A model generated the notes under the pieces. That model saw only the letters and a program-made list of their open reading frames with translations. It was not told the DNA's origin and made no database searches. Made by a program: the position numbers and the translations under genes. Of a DNA stretch of 64,000 bases, positions 35,727 to 45,825 are shown piece by piece. The first letter of the stretch is position 1. Every line of letters begins with the position of its first letter. Origin of the DNA: Xanthomonas sp. Leaf131. GTDB taxonomy: Bacteria; Pseudomonadota; Gammaproteobacteria; Xanthomonadales; Xanthomonadaceae. The stretch covers positions 259,022 through 323,021 of the forward strand of contig NZ_LMOG01000005.1 of the NCBI RefSeq assembly GCF_001423495.1, given 5' to 3'.

Positions 35727-35730
<4 letters not shown>
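34927..35730 (-). CDS. ABC-2-type exporter permease (YadH-like)
   Basis: 267 aa, six membrane helices. It carries the ABC-2 pattern with the central VEELLVSPMPNWVILWGYVSG coupling region and LTPLTYLGGVFYSVKLLP near helix 5. Pairs with the ATPase encoded just upstream (4-base overlap). The exported compound is unknown; YadGH homologues are widespread and uncharacterised. Charged N-terminus RREVQRILRIWGQTL precedes helix 1, typical of the family. Confidence 0.9.
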
Positions 35731-36746
<1,016 letters not shown>

Positions 36747-36847
36747 GGTGTTCCTTCGCGTCAGCGTGACGGCGCAGCGAGTTGCAGGCCGTTATTATAG
36801 AAGCCCGTGGGGGCTTGCCCCGATCACAGACTGTCCTAAATACGTTC

Positions 36848-37609
36848 GTGTCCGTTCAATTCCCCCTCAAGCTTGTCGACCGGCGCATGATTGCGCCCAC
36901 CGTGGCCCACTGCCAGTTCCTGCGTGACGACGGCCAGCCGCTGGATTTCCAGCCCGGGCAGTTCATCCAGATCCATTTCAACGGCGCCGATGGCACGCCG
37001 ACCAAGCGCAGCTATTCGCTGGCGACCATCCACGACCACGCGTTCGGACCGGGCGAGGCGGTGGATATCGCGGTGAGCTTCGTGCCCGGCGGCTCTGCCA
37101 CTGCGCTGTTCGAAGGCCTGCAGATCGGCGATCAGTTGCAGGCCAGCGGGCCGTACGGGCGCTTCTGCCTGCCACCGGGCGACCACAACCGGCGCTATGT
37201 GCTGATCGCCACCGGCACCGGCGTCACCCCGTACCGCTCGATGCTGCCGTTGCTGGCCGAGGCGATCGCTACCCGAGGCGTGCAGGTGGTGCTGTTGCAG
37301 GGCGCACGCACCCCGGTCGAATTGCTGTACGGCGACGACTTCCGCGCGTTTGCCGATGCACACCCGCAGTTCCGCTACGTGCCGTGCTTCTCGCGCGAGC
37401 TGCCCGAGCAGCCGCATGCCGATGTGCGGCATGGCTACGTGCAGCAGCAGCTGGCGGAGTTCGCGCCCGATGCGCAAGGCGACATCGCCTACCTGTGCGG
37501 CAATCCGGACATGGTGGACAGCTGCATCGAAGCCTTGAAAGAAACCGGCCTGCCGAACGCGCAGATTCGCCGCGAGAAATACGTCAGCCCGGCGCCGGCA
37601 AAAGTCTGA
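36848..37609 (+). CDS. Ferredoxin--NADP reductase
   Basis: About 253 aa. FAD domain with RSYSLATI; NADP(H) domain with GTGVTPYRSMLPLL and YLCGNPDMVD; ends with REKYVSPAPAKV. Moves electrons between NADPH and ferredoxin or flavodoxin in the cytosol, so it could feed the flavodoxin of the nrd region. Start is likely the GTG at 36848 (MSVQFPLKLV); a TTG at 36782 would add 22 poorly conserved residues. It has no strong ribosome site. Confidence 0.9.
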   Translation: MSVQFPLKLVDRRMIAPTVAHCQFLRDDGQPLDFQPGQFIQIHFNGADGTPTKRSYSLATIHDHAFGPGEAVDIAVSFVPGGSATALFEGLQIGDQLQASGPYGRFCLPPGDHNRRYVLIATGTGVTPYRSMLPLLAEAIATRGVQVVLLQGARTPVELLYGDDFRAFADAHPQFRYVPCFSRELPEQPHADVRHGYVQQQLAEFAPDAQGDIAYLCGNPDMVDSCIEALKETGLPNAQIRREKYVSPAPAKV

Positions 37610-37862
37610 GGTCATCGGGCAGTGCCGAGCTGTCTTGCTTGGCATCGTTGATCGCGCCTGGTCGGCCTGCACCGGGCGTGTTCAAGGCACGTCAACTTCG
37701 AGGCCCGCAACCGCATCGCGATGCCCGCCGAAGTGCCTCTGCGATAGCGCCAGCACGCGCCGGATATGGTGCCCGAGCGTCTCGGCCGGGCCGAAGCCGC
37801 GGCGTGTTGCAACGTCCACACTGAAAACCGCAGGCCGCCGAGTGCAGCGCGTTGCCGAATCG

Positions 37863-38840
37863 CTAGGCCGCAGCGCGTGTGGCTGGCGGGCGCCGCAACT
37901 CGACCGTGATGTGCACCAGTTCTTGGTGAATCTGCAAGGCATCGCGTACCAGGTCTGCATCGATGTCTGCCGCCGTGACCAGGCTGACGACGCAGGCATA
38001 GCGATCGCTGCCGACGCGCCAGACATGCAGGTCGCCGATGTCGATGGCATGCGGCAGCTCGGCGATGACCTGCTTCACTTCCGCCACCACCGGGGCATCC
38101 ATCTCCGCATCCAGCAGCACGCGGCCGGTACTGCGCAGCAGCCCCCACGCCCACACGGTGACCAGCACCGCGCCGACGATGCCCATGACCGGATCCAGCC
38201 AGGTCACGCCCCAATGCATGCCGGCGACCAGCGCGACAACGGCCAGTACCGAAGTGGCGGCATCGGCGACTACATGCAGATACGCCGCTCTCAGATTGAG
38301 ATCGGCGTGGCCGTTGTGATGACCATGACCATGACTGTCATGCGCGTGCTCATGGCCGTGCCCGTGATGATGGCCATGGCCATGCGAATCGCGTAACCAC
38401 CACGCGCAGATCAGGTTGACCAGCAGGCCGATGACCGCAATGACCGTGGCTTCCTGATACTGGATGGGCTTGGGCGAAAACAGCCGCTCCACCGATTGGA
38501 AGGCCATCAAGCCCGCCACGCCCAACAACAAAATCGCACTGGTGTAGCCACCCAGCACTTCCACCTTCCAGGTGCCGAAGGTGAAACGCACGTCGTTGGC
38601 ATTGCGCCGCGCAAAGCGGTAGGCGTACAACGCCAGGCCCAGCGCAAGCGCGTGCGAGCTCATATGCCAGCCATCGGCGAGCAGGGCCATGGAGTTGAGG
38701 CTCCAGCCGCCGACGATTTCCACCACCATCATGACCACGGTCAGGATGACGGCCTTGCGGGTGCTGTGCTCTGCGAGTGGGTTGGCGCTGGCAAAAGTGT
38801 GCGACTGCGCGCAGTGCGGCGCGGCGTGCGTGATCGACAT
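37863..38840 (-). CDS. dmeF: Cation diffusion facilitator, Co/Ni exporter (DmeF-like)
   Basis: 325 aa, six membrane helices. Metal-binding HxxxD/DxxxD-type residues sit in helices 2 and 5 (LADGWHMSSHAL; HVVADAATSVLAVV), and a very His/Gly-rich cytosolic loop of about 30 residues lies between helices 4 and 5. The C-terminal ~80 residues form the regulatory cytosolic domain. His at both A sites suits Co2+/Ni2+/Zn2+. Divergent from an RcnR/DmeR-type repressor across two operator-like sites, which points to cobalt/nickel efflux. Confidence 0.9.
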   Translation of the reverse strand: MSITHAAPHCAQSHTFASANPLAEHSTRKAVILTVVMMVVEIVGGWSLNSMALLADGWHMSSHALALGLALYAYRFARRNANDVRFTFGTWKVEVLGGYTSAILLLGVAGLMAFQSVERLFSPKPIQYQEATVIAVIGLLVNLICAWWLRDSHGHGHHHGHGHEHAHDSHGHGHHNGHADLNLRAAYLHVVADAATSVLAVVALVAGMHWGVTWLDPVMGIVGAVLVTVWAWGLLRSTGRVLLDAEMDAPVVAEVKQVIAELPHAIDIGDLHVWRVGSDRYACVVSLVTAADIDADLVRDALQIHQELVHITVELRRPPATRAAA

Positions 38841-38859
38841 CGGAAGTGGCTCTGGCTAC

Positions 38860-38901
38860 GATACCCCCCTATGGTATCTCAGATACCCCCAGGGGGTATT
38901 C
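38860..38901. promoter_or_regulatory. Tandem DmeR-type operators
   Basis: GATACCCCCCTATGGTATC (38860-38878) and GATACCCCCAGGGGGTATTC (38882-38901) are two inverted repeats with C-tracts flanked by ATAC/GTAT ends. They match the RcnR/DmeR operator type (TACCCCCCTATAGTA in Rhizobium dmeRF). They occupy the whole 65-base gap between the divergent dmeF and dmeR starts. Confidence 0.8.
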
Positions 38902-38905
38902 GGCA

Positions 38906-39178
38906 ATGGCACATCTGAATCAGGACAAATCCAAACTGCTCGCCCGCGTGCGCAGGATTCGAGGGCAGGTGGAGGGGCTGGAAAAAGCCCTGGCGCAAGA
39001 CGTGGACTGCACTGCGTTGTTGACCCAGGTGGCGGCGTTCCGCGGCGCGGCGCAGGGGTTGATGGTCGAGTTGCTCAGCGAGCACCTCAAGCATCATGTG
39101 GCGGCACCGGATGCACTGGGTGACCGCGAGCTGGCGGTCGACGACGTCACCGCCATTCTCAAGACCTATCTCAAGTAA
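38906..39178 (+). CDS. dmeR: CsoR/RcnR-family metal-responsive repressor (DmeR-like)
   Basis: 90 aa all-helical repressor (LLARVRRIRGQVEGLEKAL is the family signature). The Ni/Co-sensing set of RcnR is exactly in place: His3, Cys35, His60 and His64. Copper-type CsoR proteins instead use Cys-His-Cys, so cobalt/nickel is the expected signal. Start ATG 38906, which makes the needed His3. It lies 5 bases after the second operator, so it also represses itself. Confidence 0.9.
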   Translation: MAHLNQDKSKLLARVRRIRGQVEGLEKALAQDVDCTALLTQVAAFRGAAQGLMVELLSEHLKHHVAAPDALGDRELAVDDVTAILKTYLK

Positions 39179-39268
39179 GCGTGGCTTCAAAACATCTACG
39201 CTGACCGCCGGGTGGGAACAGGAGGTTCCGCCAGGCGATGAGCGCAGGCGCAGTGGTGGCTGTTCGCC

Positions 39269-40840
39269 TCAGCGCGGGGATGGCTCCAGCGTCATCAACA
39301 CCACATCGTTGCTGCGCATCGGCACGCTGATCTCGACGACTCCATCGGCGCCCACACGCACGCGCCGTTCCTGCTCGGGCGTATCGCGCGTAGCGTGCTG
39401 CAGCTGCGCCAGCTGACGCGGCGCCAGCTCCTTGGGCATGCCCATGTCGATGTACAGCGACAGCGGGTCGTTGCGCCGGTAGCCGGTCTTGTGCACCTGC
39501 AGCTGGTACGTGCCAGCCGGCACGTGCGCCAGCCGGAACAGCACCGGCGCACTCGGCGCATTGGGCACCTGCTTGGTATAGAACGGCGTATTGCTCACCG
39601 CCTGCACCGGTTGCTGCCAATCCCACGCCAACGCGGCGATGCGTTTGCCATCCACCGCCGCAAACGCGTGCGCATCGCGCAGCGGAATGTCGCGGCCTTT
39701 GAGCGCATTCAAGTACTTGTAGGCGAACCACGCCGGCTTGCGGATGCCCTCGCGATTCATCAGCCCAAAGCCACCGTGGAAGGGCGTGGGCGGCGGGCCG
39801 GGTTCTTCGAACAGATCGGTATAGGTCCAGTAGCTCATGCCCTGCACCAGGCCTTGCACCTGTTTGAGCTTGGTCAGGATGTAGGGCGCGCTGATGTAAC
39901 TGTCGTGGACGAAATCGCGCGGCGTGTAGCTGCTGCTCCACTCGGTGAAATACAGCGGAAGATCCGGGAACGGCGAGGCCTGGATCTGCGCGCGCACCCT
40001 TCGCACATCGCCAACGATGGCATCCGGCGATGCAGACAACTTGGTGTCCTGCTTGCCGTCCTCATCGAGAAACCCGCCGTCCACGCCGTAGGTGTGCGTG
40101 CTGACAAAATCGATCGGCAGGTTGTTTTGTGCCACATAGGCCAGCAGTTCCGGCACCCATGCCGCACCGGCGGTGGAGGGGCCACCGACCCGCAGTTGCG
40201 GGTCGATCGCCTTGATCGTGCGTGCGGTGTTCGCATACAGCGCGAAGTACGCCTGCTGGTCGGCGTTTTCCCAGAAATCCTTGAGGTTGGGTTCGTTCCA
40301 CACTTCGAAGTACCACTGCCGCACTTCGTCGGCGCCATAGCGCGCGCGGATGTGGCGCACATAGGCATCGATCAGCTGCGTCCATTTGGCCGGGTCCGGA
40401 TGCGAGGTGTTGCCCTTCCAGTAGAAGAGTGTCTGCTCGGAGGTCTTCATCGCGTTGGGCGTAAAGCCCAATTCCACGAACGGACGAATGCGCTTGGCCA
40501 GCAGCGCATCGTAGAGCTGATCCAGCTTGGTCCAGTCGTAGACGAGTGTGCCGTCGACGTCTTTCACCGTGCCGAGCACGTCATGGAACACGTCGTGGAA
40601 GCGGATGTAGCGAAACCCCAGCTCCTGCACCGCCGGAACCAGGTGTGCCTGCGTGTCGCTGCGGATCAAGGTGCCGGGAAAGTCCGCGCCGATCGACAGC
40701 GCGTAGAACCTGTCGACCGATTCGTCGGCGTCAGCCAGATCCAGTTGGATCGTGCGAGGCGCAGGCGCCACGTCTTGCGCCACTGCAGAGCTCGCCATGC
40801 AGAAGGTCAGTGCCAGTGCCAACGAGATTTTCAGACGCAT
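39269..40840 (-). CDS. Glycoside hydrolase family 39 (beta-xylosidase-type)
   Basis: 523 aa. Signal peptide MRLKISLALALTFCMASSAVAQ, so secreted or periplasmic. The (beta/alpha)8 domain has the acid/base Glu in EVWNEPNLKDFW and the nucleophile Glu in LYFTEWSSSY; a C-terminal beta-sandwich follows. Family members cleave xylosides or other plant-wall oligosaccharides, sensible for a plant-associated bacterium. Start ATG 40840 with GGGAG upstream. Confidence 0.92.
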   Translation of the reverse strand: MRLKISLALALTFCMASSAVAQDVAPAPRTIQLDLADADESVDRFYALSIGADFPGTLIRSDTQAHLVPAVQELGFRYIRFHDVFHDVLGTVKDVDGTLVYDWTKLDQLYDALLAKRIRPFVELGFTPNAMKTSEQTLFYWKGNTSHPDPAKWTQLIDAYVRHIRARYGADEVRQWYFEVWNEPNLKDFWENADQQAYFALYANTARTIKAIDPQLRVGGPSTAGAAWVPELLAYVAQNNLPIDFVSTHTYGVDGGFLDEDGKQDTKLSASPDAIVGDVRRVRAQIQASPFPDLPLYFTEWSSSYTPRDFVHDSYISAPYILTKLKQVQGLVQGMSYWTYTDLFEEPGPPPTPFHGGFGLMNREGIRKPAWFAYKYLNALKGRDIPLRDAHAFAAVDGKRIAALAWDWQQPVQAVSNTPFYTKQVPNAPSAPVLFRLAHVPAGTYQLQVHKTGYRRNDPLSLYIDMGMPKELAPRQLAQLQHATRDTPEQERRVRVGADGVVEISVPMRSNDVVLMTLEPSPR

Positions 40841-41010
40841 TGCCACTCCCACCGAGGTTCGATCGGGGAGCGTACCCCAGCTCCGGCGCCGCGCCGCGGG
40901 CGGGATGTAGGGCATCGCCTGCGCCATCGTTGAGTCGGCGATCACCACAGACCAGGTGCAATCTGATGTGTAAAGGGTGCTTGACAGCCGGGCACGTCAG
41001 GCGCATCGTG

Positions 41011-41032
41011 CCTGTCAAGTTGACTTGACAGG
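41011..41032. promoter_or_regulatory. Perfect 22-bp palindrome, probable operator
   Basis: Half-site CCTGTCAAGT, spacer TG, then its exact reverse complement. It lies 136 bases before the membrane-protein/XRE pair. A TTGACA -35-like element sits at 40981. It is the natural binding site for the small XRE regulator of this operon. Confidence 0.6.
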
Positions 41033-41168
41033 TGAAAGGGATGCGTCAGCAGCATTGGCAATCGGATTGCACACAGGCCTGGCCGGCGCAGCAGTTGATG
41101 CGCGGCAGTGCCGAGATGGGGGGTGTTGGCCTGCCATCGAGCGCAACAGCGCACAAGAGGCGCAGCGC

Positions 41169-41756
41169 ATGACCGGCAACCACCGCAACGCGCTGGTCGC
41201 GCTCTGCCTGGGTTTGGGCTCGCTCACCGTGGGTGTACTTGGCCATTGGCGACTGCTGCCACTGAGCGCTTACATTGCCGGGCTGTGTGCGGGTGTAGGC
41301 GTGTCGTGCCTGTTGCTGGCGCTGCTGTTCTGGCTGACGCGCGGCAGCATGCGCGACAGCACGCGCCCGGCGCTGGCGCGGCGTTATCACCGCGAGTTTG
41401 GCGTGCCGATGGCGCTGTACGTGGTGGTGATGTTGTTTTGGAGATATTTGCTGGCCCACGTGGATCCGGACTGGGCGCGCGTGCTGATCGCCTTGTTGCC
41501 GGCCGTGCTGGTGGCCTTGGTGATCCGCGCGGTGGCGCGCTACGTGCGCGACTCGGACGAGATGCAACGACGGATCGAACTGGAGTCGATCGCCATTGCC
41601 GCCGGCCTGGTCAGCGGCGCGTATATGACCGGTGGTTTTTTGCAGGCCGCCGAGCTGATCGACATCCCCGCCACGGTGGCGATGTTGTGGGTGTTTCCGC
41701 TGTTGTGCGGAATCTACGGCATCACCAAAAGCATCAACGCACGACGTTTTCAATGA
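41169..41756 (+). CDS. Membrane protein paired with an XRE regulator
   Basis: 195 aa with about five or six membrane helices. A central cytosolic loop carries RDSDEMQRRIELESIAIAAG, which suggests the DUF2178/YdfC-like kind of small membrane proteins. Overlaps the downstream regulator (ATGA) so the two are co-translated. Function unknown; a membrane sensor or target controlled by the regulator is possible. Start ATG 41169. Confidence 0.75.
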   Translation: MTGNHRNALVALCLGLGSLTVGVLGHWRLLPLSAYIAGLCAGVGVSCLLLALLFWLTRGSMRDSTRPALARRYHREFGVPMALYVVVMLFWRYLLAHVDPDWARVLIALLPAVLVALVIRAVARYVRDSDEMQRRIELESIAIAAGLVSGAYMTGGFLQAAELIDIPATVAMLWVFPLLCGIYGITKSINARRFQ

Positions 41757-41953
41757 ATAGCCGCGTGCGCGAATTGCGCGAGGGCAGCGGGTGGTCGCAA
41801 GGCGAGTTGGCCGAGCGGCTAGGCGTGTCGCGGCAGACCATCAATGCACTGGAGACCGGCAAGTACGATCCCAGTTTGCCGTTGGCGTTTCGCATCGCAC
41901 GTTTGTTTGGGGAATCGATCGAGCACGTTTTTCTGTTTGAAGATGGGCAGTAG
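41753..41953 (+). CDS. Small XRE-family transcriptional regulator
   Basis: 66 aa, essentially only a Cro/CI helix-turn-helix: RVRELREGSGWSQGELAERL, then VSRQTINALETGKYDPSL as the recognition part. It should bind DNA as a dimer, probably the palindrome at 41011-41032. No effector domain is present. Membrane and regulator genes overlap by four bases, a common self-regulated pair. Confidence 0.9.
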   Translation: MNSRVRELREGSGWSQGELAERLGVSRQTINALETGKYDPSLPLAFRIARLFGESIEHVFLFEDGQ

Positions 41954-42010
41954 TCGCAGCGGTCACACCCGGCCGGCTGCGGCGTCAGGGGATAGGGAAT
42001 ACCAGGAGAG

Positions 42011-43606
42011 ATGGTGGACATGGTGAAGCAACCCACAGTGGCAGCGGCATTGCTGATCGCAATGCTGGCTGCCGGATGTCAGCGTGCAGATACGCCCGCT
42101 GAGAACACGCCTGCGAAAGATGCACCTGCTGCAATCAGGGCTGGTGCAGCTGCACCCGGCACCGCGCAGCCGCGTGCAGCGAAGACACCGACCGGCACCG
42201 CCGAAGGCAATCGCTACGGCACGCTGCAATTTGCACCGTGCACGCTGAGTTCCGGCAGCGCCGCCGGCAATATCGAAGCGCAGTGCGCAAGCCTGCGCGT
42301 GCCGGAAAATCCGGCCGCGCCCAAGGGACGCAATATCGACTTGAAGATCGCCTGGCTGGAAAGCGATGCCGGCGCTGGCAGTAAACCGGATCCGGTGTTT
42401 TTCATCGCCGGTGGGCCGGGGCAATCGGCGACCGAGGCTGCCGCCATCGCAGCACCTGCGTTACGCGAAGTACGCAAAAACCGCGACATTTTTCTGGTTG
42501 ATCAACGCGGCACCGGGGGATCTCACCCCCTGCGGTGCGAGACGGCCGATGGCAAGCCGTTGCAGGCTGGCATGGCGTCCAGTCCTGAAGAATTGACCGC
42601 CTATGCGCGCCAATGTGCCGAAGGTTTGCAACGCCATACCGACCCGCGTTACTACACCACTGCTGAAGCCATCGGCGATCTGGATGCCGTCAGAGCAGCG
42701 TTGGGTGTGCCACGGATCGATCTGGTCGGTGTGTCCTACGGCACGCGTGTGGCGCAGCACTATGCCAAACGCTATCCCGCACAGACGCGGGCGATCGTGC
42801 TTGATGGCGTTGCGCCCAGCGATCTGGTGATCAGTGGTGAGTTTGCACGCACCTTCGAAGATGCCCTGATCCTGCAGTCTGAGCAATGCCGTGCCATCGC
42901 CGCCTGTCGCACGCGTTTTCCAACCGATGTGCGCACGCAGCTGCGCACCGTCATGGAGCGGTTGAAGACCGAATCGCCGGAAGTGGAGTACCGCGATCTG
43001 CGCACTAATGCCATCAAGCACGATCGGGTGACGGCCGACGCGGTGATCGGTCTGGCCTTTACGTTCTCCTACGCACCGCAGAGCGCTGCGCTGCTACCGC
43101 TGGTACTGGACGAAGCCGCCGCCGGTCGCTACGCGCCGTTGATGGCGTTGTCGCACATGGACATGCAGATCAATCAGCCCATGCAATGGTCGGTGGTGTG
43201 TGCCGAAGACGCCGACCGTTATCGTCCCGCACCCGAGCACCAGGCATTGCTGCTGGGCGAGGATGTTCCGCACAGCGTGTTTGCCGCGTGCCCGGTATGG
43301 CCCACCGGCAAGCGCGCCGCCGATTTCACCGCCCCGCTGCGCTCGCAGGTGCCGGCGCTGCTGCTGTCCGGTCAGCTGGATCCGGTCACGCCACCACGCT
43401 ATGCGGAAACGGTGCTCAAGGGATTGCCGCATGGGCGCCACTTGGTCGCGCCCGGACAGGGCCACAGCGTCATGGCGCTGGGCTGCATGCCCAAGCTGAT
43501 GGCCCAGTTCATGGAAACCACAGTTGCCGCCGCGCTGGATGCGCGCTGCGTTGCTGACCTCACTAACGTGCCCGCCTTTACCTCGTTCAACGGATGGGAA
43601 CCATGA
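42011..43606 (+). CDS. S33-type alpha/beta hydrolase lipoprotein
   Basis: 531 aa. N-terminal lipobox LAAGC anchors it to the envelope; a Ala/Pro/Thr-rich linker follows. The alpha/beta hydrolase body has VFFIAGGPGQS (oxyanion region), nucleophile elbow GVSYGT, and a late GQLDPVTPPR (Asp) and GQGHSV (His). The TAP/proline-iminopeptidase type layout suggests cleavage of small peptides or esters outside the inner membrane. AGGAG sits close to the ATG at 42011; ATG 42020 is an alternative. The next two genes are an ABC exporter and may be co-transcribed. Confidence 0.85.
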   Translation: MVDMVKQPTVAAALLIAMLAAGCQRADTPAENTPAKDAPAAIRAGAAAPGTAQPRAAKTPTGTAEGNRYGTLQFAPCTLSSGSAAGNIEAQCASLRVPENPAAPKGRNIDLKIAWLESDAGAGSKPDPVFFIAGGPGQSATEAAAIAAPALREVRKNRDIFLVDQRGTGGSHPLRCETADGKPLQAGMASSPEELTAYARQCAEGLQRHTDPRYYTTAEAIGDLDAVRAALGVPRIDLVGVSYGTRVAQHYAKRYPAQTRAIVLDGVAPSDLVISGEFARTFEDALILQSEQCRAIAACRTRFPTDVRTQLRTVMERLKTESPEVEYRDLRTNAIKHDRVTADAVIGLAFTFSYAPQSAALLPLVLDEAAAGRYAPLMALSHMDMQINQPMQWSVVCAEDADRYRPAPEHQALLLGEDVPHSVFAACPVWPTGKRAADFTAPLRSQVPALLLSGQLDPVTPPRYAETVLKGLPHGRHLVAPGQGHSVMALGCMPKLMAQFMETTVAAALDARCVADLTNVPAFTSFNGWEP

Positions 43607-43637
43607 GCCGCACCGACCACGCCACGGAGGCGCTCGC

Positions 43638-44384
43638 ATGATCGTCGTCGACAACCTGCACAAATCGTTCAAGACCAAGACCGGGCTGGTGAAGGCGGTT
43701 GACGGAGTGAGTTTTAGCGCCGCCGATGGCCAGATCACCGGCCTGCTCGGTCCCAACGGCGCCGGCAAGACCACCACCTTGCGCATGCTCTACACACTGA
43801 TGTCGCCCGACCAGGGCAGCGTCAGCGTGGATGGCGTGGACGCCGCCCGCGACCCGGTCACGGTGCGCCGCGCGCTCGGCGTACTGCCGGATGCGCGTGG
43901 CGTGTACAAGCGGCTGACCGCGCGCGAGAACATCGCCTATTTCGGTGAGCTGCATGGCATGTCGCGCACCCAGATCGCCGAGCGCACGCGGCTGCTGTCG
44001 GCCGCGTTGGACATGGACGATATTCTCGATCGTCAGACCGAAGGCTTCAGCCAGGGCCAGCGCACCAAGACCGCCATTGCGCGCGCGCTGGTGCACGACC
44101 CACGCAACGTCATCCTCGACGAACCCACCAACGGCCTGGACGTGATGACCACGCGCGCCATGCGTGGCTTTCTGCAGCAACTGCGTGCAGAGGGGCGCTG
44201 CGTGATCTTTTCCAGCCACATCATGCAGGAGGTGGCGGCGCTGTGCGATCGCATCGTGATCGTTGCCAAGGGCACGGTGGTGGCCTGCGGCAGCGCCGAC
44301 GAACTGCGTGCTGCCACCGGTGAAGACAATCTGGAAGACGCCTTCGTCAAGGCGATCGGCTCGGACGAGGGACTGCACGCATGA
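43638..44384 (+). CDS. ABC transporter ATP-binding protein (NatA-like)
   Basis: 248 aa. Walker A GPNGAGKTTT, a signature variant FSQGQRTK, Walker B VILDEPTNGLD and the SSHIMQEV switch His are seen. FSQGQ and LPDARGVYKRLTAREN are typical of the NatA family of Na+ or peptide/antibiotic exporters. Start ATG 43638 with GGAGG 8 bases upstream. Overlaps the permease start by 4 bases. Confidence 0.9.
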   Translation: MIVVDNLHKSFKTKTGLVKAVDGVSFSAADGQITGLLGPNGAGKTTTLRMLYTLMSPDQGSVSVDGVDAARDPVTVRRALGVLPDARGVYKRLTARENIAYFGELHGMSRTQIAERTRLLSAALDMDDILDRQTEGFSQGQRTKTAIARALVHDPRNVILDEPTNGLDVMTTRAMRGFLQQLRAEGRCVIFSSHIMQEVAALCDRIVIVAKGTVVACGSADELRAATGEDNLEDAFVKAIGSDEGLHA

Positions 44385-45574
44385 GCACCACATCGTTGTT
44401 GTCCACGCTATGGACGGTGCTGCGCAAGGAATTGCGCGATATCGGTCGCGATCGCCGCACCCTGGCATTGGCCTTGCTGCTGTCGCCATTGCTGTACCCG
44501 ATCCTGATCCTGGGCATGGGTGCACTGAGCGAAAGCCGCGTGCGCACGCAGATCGACAAGCCGCTGCAGATCCCCACGCTCGGTCGCGAGAACGCGCCCA
44601 ATCTGGTGCGTTTCCTTGCTGCGCAAGGACTCAACGCGGTCGCCGCGCCGGCCGATCTGACCGCTGCAATCCGCACCCAGGAGGTGGATGTGGCATTGCG
44701 CATCAGCGACAGCTACGCCGAGGATTGGCGTGCCGGCCGCCCGGCCTTGGTGGAGGTCATCAAGGACAGCACGCGGCGCGAGGCCGACGTGCCGAGCATG
44801 CGGCTGCAAGCCGCGCTCAGCGCCTATAGCCAGCAGGTCGGTGCATTGCGCTTGCTGGCGCGTGGCATCGATGCGCAGGTGGGCAGGCCGCTGGAAATCG
44901 CAGCCCAGGACCTGGCCACCGCCGACGCCAAGCGCGGGCAGATGATGGCGATGCTGCTGCCGGTGCTGCTGGTGATCACCTCGTTTCTGGGCGGTGCCTC
45001 GCTGATTCTCGATGCCACCGCCGGCGAGCGCGAACGCCAGTCGCTGGAACCGTTGCTGGCCACCCCGGCACCGCGTAGCGCGATTGTCAGTGGCAAGATC
45101 GTCGCCGCCTGCGTGATCGGCATGGTGTCGTTGCTGCTCACGCTGCTGGCGTTCAAGCTGAGTGCGCAGTTGTCCACGTCGAACCTGGGGCGCCAGCTCA
45201 ATGTCGGCTTTTTGCCGATGCTGCAGATGCTGTTCATCCTGGTGCCGATGCTGTTTATCGGTACCTCGCTGTTGACCTATCTGGCCGCCGCTGCCAAGAG
45301 CATGAAGGAAGCGCAGGCGCACATGACCTGGCTGCTGCTGCTGCCGATGCTGCCGGGCTATGCGCTGATGGCGTATCCGCTGAAGACACAGCTGTGGCAC
45401 TTCGCAGTGCCGTTTCTGGCGCAGAACCAGATGCTGCTGAAGGTGATACGCCACGAGCAGATCAACGCGCAGACCTGGGCGGTGTATCTGTTGGCGGGCT
45501 TCGGTGTGGCCGCGGTGTTGTGGTACGCGGCGGTGCGTCGTTATCACCAGGAGCGGTTGGCGATTTCGGGCTGA
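44381..45574 (+). CDS. ABC-2 permease (NatB-like)
   Basis: 397 aa. One membrane helix near the N-terminus (ALALLLSPLLYPILILGMGAL), a long external domain (about 50-190), then five or six helices. ATAGERERQSLEPLLATPAPR is the hallmark of the NatB type. Forms an exporter with the preceding ATPase; substrate unknown, Na+ only by homology. Last gene of its operon, followed by dispersed repeats and a terminator. Confidence 0.9.
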   Translation: MSTTSLLSTLWTVLRKELRDIGRDRRTLALALLLSPLLYPILILGMGALSESRVRTQIDKPLQIPTLGRENAPNLVRFLAAQGLNAVAAPADLTAAIRTQEVDVALRISDSYAEDWRAGRPALVEVIKDSTRREADVPSMRLQAALSAYSQQVGALRLLARGIDAQVGRPLEIAAQDLATADAKRGQMMAMLLPVLLVITSFLGGASLILDATAGERERQSLEPLLATPAPRSAIVSGKIVAACVIGMVSLLLTLLAFKLSAQLSTSNLGRQLNVGFLPMLQMLFILVPMLFIGTSLLTYLAAAAKSMKEAQAHMTWLLLLPMLPGYALMAYPLKTQLWHFAVPFLAQNQMLLKVIRHEQINAQTWAVYLLAGFGVAAVLWYAAVRRYHQERLAISG

Positions 45575-45588
45575 TGTTCCTTTTCCCG

Positions 45589-45630
45589 CTGGGAGAAGGT
45601 GGCGCGTAGCGCCGGATGAGGGTACGGGTG
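45589..45630. repeat. Intergenic hairpin repeat, short form
   Basis: CTTTTCCCGCTGGGAGAAGG followed by GGCGCGTAGCGCCGGATGAGGGTACGG, a member of the family seen at 33887, 45717 and 54620. It begins 15 bases after the exporter permease stop. Confidence 0.65.
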
Positions 45631-45716
45631 GTTGGTGCGAATGCCTGTTACAGATGCTGATGTTGGATGATTGATCGTTGCTGTTGCCTATGAAGTTCGT
45701 GATGTCCAATCTGCCG

Positions 45717-45812
45717 CCGTACCCTCACCCCAACCCCTCTCCCGACGGGAGAGGGGCTCGCAAATCCTTCTCCCGTCGGGAGAAGGTGCCCGAAGGGCGG
45801 ATGAGGGTACGG
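45717..45812. repeat. Composite TACCCTCA...TGAGGGTA repeat
   Basis: Two hairpins back to back: CCTCTCCCG-A-CGGGAGAGG then CTTCTCCCG-T-CGGGAGAAGG. The outer ends CCGTACCCTCA and TGAGGGTACGG pair with each other. Longest member of its family here. Confidence 0.75.
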
Positions 45813-45825
45813 ATGACCAGTCAAC

